Assembly (NCBI RefSeq): GCF_954871325.1
Contig: NC_088775.1
Span: 45,175,561-45,239,560 of the forward strand
Reading direction: 5' to 3'
Source: Gordionus sp. m RMFG-2023
Lineage: Eukaryota; Nematomorpha; Gordioida; Chordodea; Parachordodidae
DNA: 64,000 nucleotides
A program made the position numbers and the translations under genes. Of this stretch, positions 33,391 through 45,545 are shown one piece after another. Within the stretch, counting starts at the first letter, position 1; each line of letters begins with the position of its first letter. The notes beneath the pieces were generated by a model. That model was not told where the DNA came from and ran no database searches. It worked only from the letters and a program-made list of their open reading frames with translations.

Positions 33391-36300
33391 GTCATGACCT
33401 CCCTGACCAATTTTTAAAATTTATAAGCCTAAGTAAGTTTTCCAGCTCAATTTATTAAAACAACGTTGAGAAATTATTTATAGTTATAAAATAATAAAAT
33501 TAAGTATGAAAAAAATAGGAATTGAGAAAAGAAAATAAAAAATGTAAAAAAGAATTTGGGGAAACTTAAATTGAAATTAAAAAGAAAATTAAAATAAACA
33601 ATGAAAAAAAGAAATGAAGAATGGAGAATCAAAAAAAGAAACTAAATAAAAAAAAAGAAATGGGAAAAAAATATATTGAACGGAAAAGAATATAATAGGA
33701 ATAAAACTAAAGAAAAAAAAATAGAATAAAAAAGGGATAGAATTCAAAAATAAAAAAATAATATAAATTATATTTTTAGAAACGGAATTAATTTTTTCGT
33801 AAAAATTTATATATTTTTCACCTGTGAAAAATATTTTTGTACCTGGCAGGTAAAAATTGTTGTAATGCAGGTAAAAATTATTTCAAAAATTTATTTATTA
33901 TTATTTATTTTAAATTTGTAAATTTTTGAAGGAATTTTGATACGATTATCGCTAATATTTTGTCATTCCTTGAATAAATTCAAAATTAACAGGTAAATAT
34001 CAATTTTTTTATAGATTATAAATATGAGAATTATGCCAAATATTAAATATAATATATTTAAGGATTTTTAAAATTTTTCTTATATAAAAATACCAAATTT
34101 AAATCTAAGCAACATGAAAAATTTGGAAATTTTTAACTAAGAATTAAAGGACATTTTTAAACAGTTTGATATGCAAACCAAAGTTTGTCGATTTATGACA
34201 TTGTTATTGACAAGTTTCTTTGGATGAAAAATTAAATTTTTAAGACTTTTGGCAAGTAAAATATAGAAAATATGAATATTTTCTATGCTAAATATATTCC
34301 ATATTAACCATTTCACAATTTTTTTTAAGAATATAAATATAAATCTTAATAATAAAATTATTTTTTCCCTAGTTTGTTGCTAGTGTTTTGGAGATTTTAT
34401 TTTAATTTGAATCGAGATATGCATAACTTTCCTGTCAATTCAACGTCTATTTTTATCTTCATCTCTTTTTTAAAATATGCTTTTAAGTGAAACATGATTA
34501 TTATATTATATATTTTATTCGTTGATTTATAAAAATATTTGAATAAATTAAAATAGTTGGTCTGGGGTTGGGAGGAGGGGGGGGGGGGTGATAAAATATA
34601 AAAATCCTTATGATTATCAAATAAAATGAAATTAAAATACCTTTTGATTGTAGGGTTGGTCATTACTTTAAGTAGGCGGATTTAAATCTTGGGGAATTTT
34701 ACAATATTTTTTTATAATATAGATATTTAATATGCATATTTAATTATAGCTATTTAAAATATCATTTGACTGCAATTGAAATTTATCTTCGGAAGATAAA
34801 GATCTAATGCCATATATTGTAATATCATAATGTTATAAGAGTGAAATATAAGTATTGGAAAAATAATTTATTTAATTTAATTTTTCAAAAAAATATCAAT
34901 CAACTTATTCCTCAAGATTATTTTTAAGGATTTTGACAATATATGATGATCAATTATAGGTAGTTATTGATTTTAATTTTTTTTTCTCTCGAAAATCTTA
35001 TGACATTGTAGCAAAAATAAATTTTTATTTCATTGAAAAAATTTGACAGTTAAAATTTCAAATAAATTACCTTACATTTATATTCAAATTTCCTAATATT
35101 TCTTAAAAATTGCCAATATTTATTTACTCTAACATTTTCAAGTCCCGCAATTTTTTTTAAAATGTCTGATAATTTTGAAACACAAAAAATTTAAAGAAAT
35201 ATTAGTGCAAAATATTTTAAACATTCTCGATATTTCTGAAAGTTTTCAAATTCCTATAAATTTTCAAACATTTCGTGAAATAAGTTAACTAAAATATCTT
35301 TAAAAACCCCAATACTTCGTAAAATTTGCTAAAATATTCATAATGAATATTCACATCGTAAAATTCTCAGCGTAATATTCTCATCCTAATATTCCCGTTC
35401 ATATTAAAAATTGCCTAAAAATCTTTCAACAAATTCTGTAAAGAATTATAAAATTCTATTGATGTAAAATCTCGTTATTTATTATTTGCTTACTAAAGTA
35501 ACGAGTAATGGTATTATTTATTTTTCTTAATCCAAGATATTTTTGCATACTTTTTATTTATAAATTGAAAAAATTATTATGAACTATAAAAAAATTATAT
35601 AATAATTAGTTGTGCTCCTAAAAAGGAGCCATAATTATATCTAAAAAATCTCTAATTTAATTTTTTGTCTAATATAAAAATTACCTGACCTCATTTTTAA
35701 GGTGTTTAATTTTAAATAGATAAATATTTCAAAAGTAGAATTTCTATAGTGTCAAGAACGATAGGGTTTAGGGAGCAATAAATGTTAGCTTTTTTGGGCC
35801 TTACATATAATTGATTTTTTTGAGTTTTCCACTTTTAGAAAATTTGTATCAATGGGTAGCAACCAGTTTTCTCAACTTGAGTAATAGACAGAGCAATTAT
35901 AGAAAGAACCTACATTATATCCAGTTTAGATCCGGAATATTCACAACTTTTGAAGAGACAGATGATGCAAAGTTTTGAGTGGAAATGATAGCGTATTTAC
36001 AACCTGTCAACAAAACATATTCTATGCAATACTATGTTAGAAATATTTAAATATTTTTTCTTTAGACTGTGTCCAAAATATTTTGAAAAAAACCTCCAAA
36101 TTTATAAATTCCCGCAAATTAATAAGTATGAAACATGTCCGAAATCTCCATTATTTTTTTTAAAGTTTTGTAAAAATTGAAAAAAACAAAGAAGAAAGAT
36201 AAAAAAAAAAACGAGAATAAAATACGAAAAATAACACTGCTACCAAATATTTTAATATTAGTATTACTTACTAATTTTTTATAAAATTACACAAATAAAT

Positions 36301-37157
36301 AATTTTTATTATTTATTTTAAAAAAATATTTTTGTAAATGACGAAAAAATGATTTAGAACACTATTTTATTTTACTTTAAAAATAGCTCATGTTATTTTT
36401 TTCTTCAAAATTTTTTATTTTTTAGATTTTGGACACAGCCTTATAAAATAAATTCTTTTTCCGTGAAAAATATCTTTTATAACTTTATAACTTTAAAATT
36501 TAAATAATTTATCTAATGAAAAAATTATAATATCCCATAATGGCCTTCAATTTAGCGTGCTATTATTTTTTTCAAATGCGATGTATGACCAAGATTGGGC
36601 AATTACTTTTTCATAATTAGTAATTGTATTCAATTTTACATGAAAGATTAAAGTAATTTGAAATTGTAATTGCAAAATGATCAATAATTGGTATTATAGG
36701 AATAATTTTATGATTAAATTTCAATTTTTTAATTATATAAATTTCTTGAAAATTAAATAATATATTCAATTTTTGCTCGTTCAATTCCTTCATCGATTTA
36801 TTTTTAAGGGTAGAAAAACGATTGGATATGCTTAAAAGTTTTCTTACCAATAAAATTATATTTTTGAAGTCTTACATCTCTTATTAGCTTCATCTGGTGG
36901 AAGCTTATAAATTTTAAATATACAACCAATGTAGGTAGAGTAAATAATTAGCTTTTGAAAACTTAATATTATTTTAAAAACTTATATGTATAAAGTTTAA
37001 AATAAAAGTTGTATTTTATTTTTAGCAATTTTTGTTATGTACAAATTTATATGTATTTGTAGATTTTGATGTACACTGTTAAAATAAAATTAAATATATT
37101 TCATTATAAAATATAAATAGGTATATAAAATACATATATATATATATAGGTAGAGGA
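33391..37157. other. A+T-rich stretch without recognisable genes
   Basis: 33480-33770 is a purine-rich AAAGAAA low-complexity run. A G-run at about 34570-34588 resembles the G-tracts beside hAT ends elsewhere in the window, but no terminal repeat could be paired. 35860-36000 contains SLDPEYSQLLKRQMMQSFEW in one frame, too short and isolated to call an exon. Confidence 0.5.
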
Positions 37158-37271
37158 TTGAGGTTCGGACATCTATTAGGGAGATCTCGAGGTTTGAGCT
37201 ATATTTTTCTGGGTAAAATATTGTTAGCCGCTTTTAAAAATCGGCTTAAATCGAGCTGTTTAACAACACTA
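37158..37271. mobile_element. MITE family M1, copy 3, left part missing
   Basis: From GACATCTATTAGGGAGATC to CGAGCTGTTTAACAACACTA it matches the right half of the full-length copies, including AAAAATCGGCTTAAATCGAG. The left end is absent. Confidence 0.75.
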
Positions 37272-39047
37272 GTACGTCCAAACACAAAAATAAATAAAGT
37301 TTTACTAATTTTAGCCTTATTTCTTCACTTTACTGATGGATAAAATGCATAAACCTTTTTTTTAGTTTAATGTAGAGGATGTTTGTTCATACCTAATTCA
37401 ATGATATATCTGAAAAAATAAAATGTTTTCTGAATCCTATAAGTATAGCCCATTTGAAATAGTTAATATATTTTATAAAAACTATACTTTTTTAAAATAT
37501 TAAATCGAAATTTTTTTTTGCCCCAATCATGCTATGCTCTGCGTGCGTTGGGATACTTATTTGGGATAGTTGGTCCACACATAAAATAGAGGTCTAAATA
37601 TAAATCTTTTTTGATATTGAAATAATACTAGAGGCATTAAAGTATATTAATTTATTGATAATATCATAATAAGCAATAATTAAGTAAATTAAATTGAATT
37701 TGGAGAAGAAAGTTTAAGAATAAGATTATATTTTAGATTGATAAATATTTATTAAAAATTATTTACATTTGTTTTAAAAAATAAATATGCAATAATTAAG
37801 ACTAACTATCCTATGACCAACCATGACCTAGCCCACTAACTTTATAAATATCATATAGAATCATATTAAGTTGCGTTTTATGATCTGAAAAATTGACAGA
37901 TTATTAAATAGGCTTTAAACTTCCGTAAAATTTAATTAACATTTTAATAGCTTCATATAATAAATCTAAAATAGTTTGAAATTATTTTTTGTTACTTTTG
38001 GTATGCTAAGACACATTTTACTCTGTGAAAATCAAAATACCAAATATTATTCAAATCTCTTTTATCTAATCATGTATGATGTAATTATCTATATTAGGTT
38101 TAAATTTTAAGTTTTCTAAATTAATAGCTTAAATTATAACTGAAGTCGACTACTGTTCCCCTGACCGTTCCATGGTTTCCCCTACCCGTAAAATGATATT
38201 TTAAAAAAATTAAAATAAATAAATATTTTGAAATAATGGAATGGAATGGAATGGAATTAAAGAGCAAAGTGATCTTAAAATTGTAAGAAAATAAATTAAC
38301 TTCATAATTGACATGGAAATCTCCAAATCATCCCAAATATCTTTTCAAATATGAAATTTTTCTAATATTCCTTAATTTGTATAATTTTTCCAAATTTTTT
38401 TTATATAAATTCAAATTTACAAGTATTCCCTAAAATTTCCAAAAAGTTTTTAAAATTTATATATTTCCTAAAATCACAAAATTTCCCAATATTTTGCAAA
38501 TTCACAGATTTATAATATTTTTGTGAATATTCCCCATCAAATATAATTTCTAATTTCTCCTTTAAAATTTTCATATTTTTTTCAAAATTTCTATTTTATA
38601 AACTTCAAATTTCTCAAATATTATACCAAAATTTCTAAAAAAATGTTTAAATTTTAAATATTTCCTAAAATTACAAAATTCCCCATATTTCTTAAAAATA
38701 TCCAATATATTAAAATAATTCTCGTTAAACTAAAGTAAATAATTTCATATAAATTCCTGTCAAAAATACTTATTTATTGATTTTTTAAATTTGGTATTTT
38801 TTCATAAATATTCTAATAAATAAATTCTAGAAAGTGAATTTAATATTCCCTAAAGTTCTTTTAAAATTTCTGTCATAATTTTCAAAACGGAATTTCAAAT
38901 CTTTCTTAAATTCGCTGAAAATTAATTTGCAATTTAAATCAATAAATTATTTAAATTCTTAAAAATATTGATTTATTTTTTAAAAAAATCTAAATTATTC
39001 AAATATAATCTTAAATTTTTTTTTTTATTCTTTCACTCATTTATTCA
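37272..39047. other. A+T-rich, nothing recognised
   Basis: Contains a short (GGAAT)4-like run at about 38238-38260 and many AAATTTC/TTTCC-type phrases without a fixed period. No coding signal. Confidence 0.5.
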
Positions 39048-39455
39048 TACATAAACAAATCCCGGAAAAAAACCCACGAAAAAAAAACCCCAAAATTTTT
39101 TTTCGAATTTACTTAAGACCTAATAATATCGGTATATTTTTGGAAAAAAATATTATAAAAATATAATTTAATAATAAATTTTTTTAGGCCCCAATTCATT
39201 ACTTAAAGATTACTTATATACCCTCCATAAAAAATGCTTAAACAAGAAAAAATGCTGATGTTCAAATTGGTACTGGGAAAAAAAAATATCCCAGTAAAAT
39301 AACCCATGTATTACATACTTTCGTAAAAAATATTTGCTATAGTAATAAATACAATATCAAGTAGACTAAATTTGACAAAATTTGCAATAAGATCTGTTTA
39401 TTATATTCATAAATCATTATTATGTATATACAAATTTAATAATTTAGAATAATAA

Positions 39456-40260
39456 TTATATGGGTTGACATAGAATATTGAAGGAAATCGCCCTCATAAA
39501 ATCTGGATGGCTTCTCACCCCATCGCCGTATTCCTCGCAAAGTTTCTTTAGCCGAATCTGGGTATTGTAACTCTGCGATTTTGTTTTCGGTGTCCAACTA
39601 CCTACACGCCATCGTTTAAGTTTGGTTTCATCGGCAGCCACCTCGCATTTCATTTTTTTAATCAATACCCAGATTGATGGGTGTTTATTCCCAACCAGAT
39701 TAGAAAAACGATGATTCCAACCTTCGCATTGATTAAACGTGCGTTCATCGTCGGATGAGTGCTCTCATTCACGTTCGAAGTTTCTGGAGGAAATCACGTG
39801 TCTGGGATGAATTGCTTCTTGTGACCTCCCTTGATACTCCATTGATGTAAATTTTATCGAAATATTCAAGAATATCCTTACCATTCGGAGTAACCGTTCT
39901 AAGGAATGCCATTGCATTGCCCATATCACATAAAGGAACAAATGCTAAGAATAAGCTTAGGGCTTCATCGGTTCTGTATTGGCTTTCCAGACCTAGCTTT
40001 TGAATTTTTCTATGGGTACTTTGACACAAATGGTAAAAGCATCCTCTGATTATGATGTGATCCCCTAATTGAAAAAATAAATATAAATAATTTAACATAT
40101 TAATAATCATACCAATGACAGTTTTAACCGCGCTCATAGCAGACTTTTCGAAATCCATGTATATATATAATGGATCAGGAAATAAATCCCGTTCTTAACA
40201 TTTAGACATTATTACTTCGAATATTTTTTCGTAAGTATTTTGTGTTTTTTTTGGAGTTTA
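39456..40260 (-). pseudogene. MULE transposase fragment, broken
   Basis: Reads IFEVIMSKC, a stop, ERDLFPDPLYIYMDFEKSAM (MULE Asp with YMDFEKSA), then RGCFYHLCQSTHRKIQKLGL (the CFxHLxQ.xxRKIQ block) and LAFVPLCDMGNA. After a frame change comes the C-terminal block reading roughly FSNLVGNKHPSIWVLIKKMK, with HPSIW as in other insect MULEs, and finally LKRWRVGSWTPKTKSQSYNT to near 39456. At least three breaks (a stop near 40190, a shift near 39770 and a further shift near 39665). The N-terminal zinc finger is absent. Family call firm. Confidence 0.85.
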
Positions 40261-40370
40261 ATAGCTGTTAATGATTGTGGCAATAGCTTATAAAATTATT
40301 TAACAATATTAATTATTGCTAGGTTATACTAAAAAAATTAAGTGAAAATGGAGAAGAAAAAAATGAGAAA

Positions 40371-40556
40371 CCTGCAGAGGTACCATTTACACGGCCCGGC
40401 CCGGCCCTGATTAAAAAGTTTCGGCCCGGCCCGGATATTTTTTCAAAAATTTTTTACGGCCCGGCCCAGGTAAAATTTTAGACCCGGCCTGGATATTTAA
40501 AAAAAAAATTTTTAGGCCCGGCTCTGAATTTTTTAAAATTATATTCGACCTGATTC
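40371..40556. mobile_element. Family G element inside the MULE
   Basis: Starts CCTGCAGAGGTACCATTTACA, then CGGCCCGGCCCGGCCCTG and three further GGCCCGGCCC-type blocks separated by A/T runs. Its right side runs straight into the M1 copy at 40559. Confidence 0.65.
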
Positions 40557-40558
40557 GC

Positions 40559-40774
40559 TAATGTTGTTAAACGGCTCGTTTTAAGCCGATTTATAAAAAC
40601 GGGTAACTCAATATTTTCGTCAGAAAAATATTGACTAAGCCTCGAAATTTTGATTCTATATGTCTAGACCTTTGCTCCTTCTATGAGAAAAATTTTCAGG
40701 CTTGCATAATATTTTTCTGGATAAAAAACTGAGTTAGCCGTTTTTAAAAATCGGCTCAAAACGAGCCGTTTGAC
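40559..40774. mobile_element. MITE family M1, copy 4
   Basis: TAATGTTGTTAAACGGCTCG at the left and ACGAGCCGTTTGACATA at the right; interior matches copies 1 and 6. No target duplication is found, so one end is probably altered. Confidence 0.8.
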
Positions 40775-41337
40775 ATATTTTATTTTTTTTTATTCTAAAC
40801 AGATATTTAGTATATTACAAATTGATACTATAAGTAAATAATATTTTGAGAATATACTATATTCATTGTATTTATAAAAAAAATAAAACTGATATTTTAA
40901 TTACTTTGCGTATTTATTCCATGGCAGAAAATTATAATAATATTATGTAATAGATACTATGAGTGTTAGCTATTGTTATCTTTCACCAAACATCATATTA
41001 ATCATAACTATATATAATCATTATAACCTAACCATATCTAATTGACGAATATAATAATTAATGTTTTTTTTAAAATTTTTCCAGGTCTCTGAAAAAAATT
41101 GAGAAAAGATTAGAAAAATAAAGATTAACAATGACTTTAAGCAAAAATGGGAAGAAAAATATAAATTGAGAAAAAAATTTAAGAAAAATTGACAAGAAAA
41201 ATTTTTAAAAATAACGATTTTCCTTTTTTTTGAATTTATTTTCCATGGGGTTTTTCCGAGGGTTTTTTCCATGTCCGGGGGTTTTTATTCCATGGGGTTT
41301 TTTCCGGGGGTTTTTTTTCCTATTACCTACATAAACA

Positions 41338-42629
41338 TATCCAATTTATTTGTCCATTTTTAATTTTTATTCCATTTATTTTTCAATCCCAAAAATATCC
41401 AATTCGAATTAGCCTAAAAATTTACAGATTTTTATGATATGCCCAAAAATTAAGCCTATTAATGGGACATAAAATATTTTTTTTTATTCATTCCTTTCTT
41501 CAAATTCTTCTTTCTGTATTATTTGTTCTTTTTTTATTCTCTCTTCAGTCTTTCTATACATAAATATTTCTCTTGGTTAAATGTTATATTTTTTTTTACT
41601 ATTCTATCCTCAAATTAGTTATTTTAAAGAAGGAGGGTTTTTTTTCAAATCTAAAATTTGCAACAAAAATATAACAACTTACTAAACACCGAGCAAATTT
41701 TATATATATGCATGGAAACAGAAGGTCCTAGGTTCAAGTAAGGAACAAAAAAATTTTCATGTTTTTCTTCGATGACTAATGTGTAAAGACATATGGTAAG
41801 ATGAATTTCGGAGCTTAGAGATGATTCTTCGGTCACCGACATGCTTGGACAACCGGGTGCCAAGGATACTTGTCCAATAAACAAATATGAAGGAAACAAA
41901 CGAAAATAAATAATATATCATTAGTTTATCAAATTTAGAGCTAAGCTTGTTAGACCCGTGATTTTAGCAAATTGTAAAAACTTATATCATTTATAGCGCG
42001 CGTTTCTTAATTTTGAAAGACCCAATTTCACGGGAATCTATTTCAGCATGTATAGATTAACTATCAGTTCTATAAAACATCGCTCGTTTAGGCCTGTTAA
42101 TATTTTTTGCACGTTGCCCGGCTCGACCCGTCCAGGCCCGATAATTTTTTAACTAATTTCCATGGCCCGGATAGTTTAATTTTTTTTTGGACATTTTTTG
42201 GCCAGCACATTTTTACTGTTTATATCTATATCTAATATTTTCCTATAAATCATTTAAATGGCATCCTCATCAAATGATGAGTCAAAGTCAATTCATATTA
42301 TATTCTGTATCTATCAGCTTGCATCCAAAGGATAGGTGAGGATTTTAAATTTAAAATGGATACGAGAGTGTTATTATTTCTGAAGACATAACAATTGGCG
42401 AAAACCGGAAACTATATTTTAAGAATAAATAAAAGATTTTTAAGTAGATAAAATGTCCGCTGAGCAGGTAAATGTTTTTATATATTTATTATATTATTGA
42501 ATTTGACATAAATTTATTCCTGAAATCCAATATTGCACTATCACTTCCGATGGTGAACCTAGGTGTAGTTAATTTTCAAACTACCTAGAGGTTTAGTTAG
42601 TTTACAAATTAGTATCAACTAACTAGAAG
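41338..42629. other. No gene; dispersed repeats
   Basis: 41941-42060 (GTGATTTTAGCAAATTG, TTTATAGCGCGCGTTTC, GGGAATC, CATGTATAG) matches 49625-49750 loosely, so a dispersed repeat of about 110 bp exists. 42086-42190 holds family G-like CGGCTCGACCCGTCCAGGCC blocks. Confidence 0.5.
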
Positions 42630-42827
42630 TAGTGTTGTTAAAAATTCTGATTTAGATCGATTTTTATGGCCTGATTAAGATTTTAGCCAATATTAAGTAA
42701 ACCTCGAAATTTTGCAAATGGAGGTCAAAACGTTTATGCCGTTGATGAGAAAAATCATAATATATTTTGGTTAAATCTTAAGCAGGCTTTTAAAAACATA
42801 TCCATATTTGGCTTTTTGTCAACACTA
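42630..42827. mobile_element. MITE family M1, copy 5
   Basis: TAGTGTTGTTAAAAATT ... TTTTTGTCAACACTA, 198 bp, with a perfect 8-bp duplication ACTAGAAG (42622-42629 and 42828-42835). Confidence 0.92.
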
Positions 42828-42835
42828 ACTAGAAG

Positions 42836-43256
42836 CTTGGACTGCCAATATACGAACTAGTTGTTTACACACTATCTAGCTCATAGGCATAGCCAGGATT
42901 TTGCTAAGGGGAGGGGGGGGGCACATTAAGAGGATTTCCCCTCCATAAATTTTATTGAAGGTTTAAAGTTACACTTATTTATAGGACTTCGGTTATATTC
43001 GATTTTTATAAAAAATAATTTGGGGTTTTCACTTATTTTTTTATAAGTGTGTTTTTTTTTCTTCTAAATATTTTTGATTATAGTCGTTATTTTATAAATT
43101 TATTAACTTTTGCTAATTTTTTATAATGCTTCTTTATAGTGATATATTGGATACATATTTTGGGGAGAAGAGGTGGGATGTCTGTAAAGAGAACATATTT
43201 ATTAGCTTATTACGATATTTACGAGAACGAGCAAATTGAGCAAATTTCCGATTTTC
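42836..43256. other. No gene; possible transposon end
   Basis: GGCATAGCCAGGATTTTG at about 42885 followed by a G-run resembles the hAT ends at 1092 and 61899. No partner end was found. Confidence 0.4.
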
Positions 43257-43352
43257 GCTAGTTACAAACTAGCTACCTAACATACAAACTAGCTATTAAT
43301 ATACAAACTAGCTATTAATATACAAACTAGCTATCTAATATACAAACTAGAT
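43257..43352. repeat. 19-20-bp tandem repeat
   Basis: Four to five copies of a unit CTAGCTATTAATATACAAA, two of them identical. Related ACTAG phrases occur in the flanks up to 42560. Confidence 0.75.
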
Positions 43353-43811
43353 ATAAAATCCGTTTAATTGACTCATAATTATCTCAAACACATTTGGTGA
43401 TCCCCTCTTTTATTAAAATCTGGAATCCAGACTCAAGTCTTATTTCATAATTTTAAAGGGACATCAGCGCATTCAATATTTTTCTAGGCGAGGCTTCGGG
43501 CGGCATATATTCTAATGAATTCTAATGTTTTACACTTTTCCCTATAAATTTTTTTAAAATGTAATAACTATTTTTACTTCAAAAAATAGTTGCATATAAA
43601 TTATAACTTAAGTTATTAATTTATAAGGTTGATAGATAATTACGTCATACATGATTGGCTAAAAATGATTTGAAAAATATTTAAGATATAAGTAAAGCTT
43701 TTAAAATCTTAATAAATAAATTTTAGGAAAATTAAAGCCCTATTTTTTAATCTGACAATTTATCAGAATCATATAACATGAGTTAATATGATTCTGAATG
43801 ATATTTATCAT

Positions 43812-43935
43812 AGGCCTGCAGATGTACCATTTGCACTGCACGGCCCGGGCTTTATATTTTCGTGCCCTGCCCAGAACATATATTTTTTTTAATTTTCGCC
43901 TGAATTTCATTAAGAAAAAATTTTCGGTCAGGGTG
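43812..43935. mobile_element. Family G element, partial
   Basis: GCCTGCAGATGTACCATTTGC then CACGGCCCGGGC and CGTGCCCTGCCC blocks; same left end as the copy at 40371. Confidence 0.5.
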
Positions 43936-44514
43936 TATATATAAATATACTTATTACTGATCATTTTTCAGCGAATATGAAATCCATATTTAATAACTTT
44001 TTTTCAAATTATCTTATTTCCGTATTTGTCGTAAAAGGAGTGAGTTTGAATATCCATAATTTCATAGATTTCCCAACATACCCAGAGTATGGCATGGTTC
44101 GGCTAAGTTTTCTCAGCTTGCTTTGATCTTTATTTCGAATTCCTTTTGAATTTGAACTACTTCCAAAGACTTGTTATATAATGATTTGTAAAACAAACTT
44201 TATATTCTCTGTTTTCTAGCTATTCCTCAAACCTGGCGCTTTGCAAAATAATATATTTTTACATTTTTATCGTAAACAACAAAAAAGCAAAGTTTATGAA
44301 AAAAACATTTGAATCCTGAGGTTGCTACAATAGGAGATTCTCGTTGAAAATCGTTATGCAACAGGTATCTGGAAGTAGTTCAAATTAAAAATGACGGTGG
44401 AGTAAAAGTGCTGGAAAGCTCACGAAGAGCTTTAATCCCTGGGCAAGTAACAATGACACGGGTGTTTTTAGAATTGTGTTTACGCGAATCGAAATTAGAC
44501 TTATGTGATCTTAC
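43936..44514. other. No gene recognised
   Basis: GAACTACTTCCAAAGAC (about 44154) and CTGGAAGTAGTTCAAAT (about 44370) form an inverted pair of unknown meaning. No protein family is recognised. Confidence 0.4.
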
Positions 44515-44590
44515 CAGGGTTGTGCATTTGACCGGTCAAATAAGATTCGGTCAATTGACCGATATTTGTCTGGTCAAATATGGTCATGGT

Positions 44591-44690
44591 CATATACGGT
44601 CAAATATGGTCATATACGGTCAAATATGGTCATATACGGTCAAATATGGTCATATACGGTCAAATATGGTCATATACGGTCAAATATGGT
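44591..44690. repeat. Five perfect copies of a 20-bp tandem repeat
   Basis: Unit CATATACGGTCAAATATGGT, five identical copies in 100 bp, next to the left end of Z1. The unit shares GGTCAAAT with the inverted ends of the element. Confidence 0.95.
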
Positions 44691-45255
44691 CAAATTCAAA
44701 TAAATGTTTTTTAAGACAATATTAATTCCATTTTATATATAATAGTAAAAATTGTATGTATATTAAATAATATTTTTCTAAATTCTATAATTAATGTTTC
44801 GCTCTCCATGGCAGAGCCTTTTTAATCAATCTTAGGTTATGATATACTCTTACTATCAATTTTCTGGTTGTCGAGATCTTCAATCGGATTTTTTAGACAC
44901 TTTTCTTAATATTCAAGGTGAACAAAGCCCATTCCAATACCTTGAGCCCGAAATCTGATTGTTTTTATGCAAGCTACTGGTTTCCACTTATTTTGGCTAT
45001 TAAATATACCGCCGCTTTTAATTCTGAAATTATGGTATCACTTAAAATATTTTGATGATCATCACTTTGTAAAACGACTAATTTTTGTATTATATCATAT
45101 GTTTCATCAAACTCAAGTAAGATGCTCCCCTTATAGGTTAATGATACTCACTACCTTAAGGTAATACCTATCAAATTTGTATTTTGTTTATTTTTCATTT
45201 GGATAGGCACTACAAAATTTATTTATAAAATATATTTGAAAATCGTGATTTTTGG

Positions 45256-45545
45256 AAAGCTTCTGTGGCCTAGTCGGTAAGAGTGTCGCCTACCAATCCG
45301 AGGGTTATGGGTTCTAATCCCAGCAATGATCATGTTTTTTTCTATTAATTTAACTCGGTGGTTTCGTCCTTGGGGGGATGATATATAAGAAACCGGACTC
45401 GACCACGTGATTCCATTATAATATATGTTAATAAATTTTGGTTGGTATTTAGCAAATTTGGTTGGTGTTTAGAAAATTGCTATATGTTGACTTGGTAGTG
45501 ACTATCGTTAACCCCCCTTATATTGGGGATCCAATAAATAATCAA
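45256..45545 (+). mobile_element. tRNA-derived SINE
   Basis: The head has an RNA polymerase III A box (TGGCCTAGTCGG, about 45268) and B box (GGTTCTAATCC, about 45311) at tRNA spacing. The arms do not close into a tRNA acceptor stem, so this is a SINE and not a tRNA gene. A body follows with TCGTCCTTGGGGGGATGAT and CGGACTCGACCACGTGATTC, and it appears to end near GGATCCAATAAATAA. It is nested in Z1. Confidence 0.7.

Larger units (their letters stand above)
39058..41327 (-). mobile_element. Mutator-like element (MULE), 2.27 kb
   Basis: A minus-strand MULE transposase (39456-40260) lies between two sets of C- or G-rich subterminal repeats: CCCGGAAAAAAACCC on the left, and CCATGGGGTTTTTTCCGGGGG with variants repeated about three times on the right, in inverted orientation. 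TACATAAACA flanks both sides (39048-39057 and 41328-41337), matching the 8-11-bp target duplications of MULEs. A family G element and an M1 MITE are inserted in it. Confidence 0.8.

Noticed and set aside
35860-36000. Possible exon (SLDPEYSQLLKRQMMQSFEW)
   Set aside because: Too short, stops on both sides, and no compatible splice partners found.
41651-41899. 82-residue minus-strand open frame
   Set aside because: No motif, no splice context and no second copy.
44408-44725. 105-residue frame with repeated SNMVIYGQIW
   Set aside because: The repeat comes from the 20-bp tandem array read in frame; upstream part has no family resemblance.
45256-45330. tRNA gene
   Set aside because: A and B boxes are good but the acceptor and anticodon arms do not pair, and the sequence continues as a SINE body.
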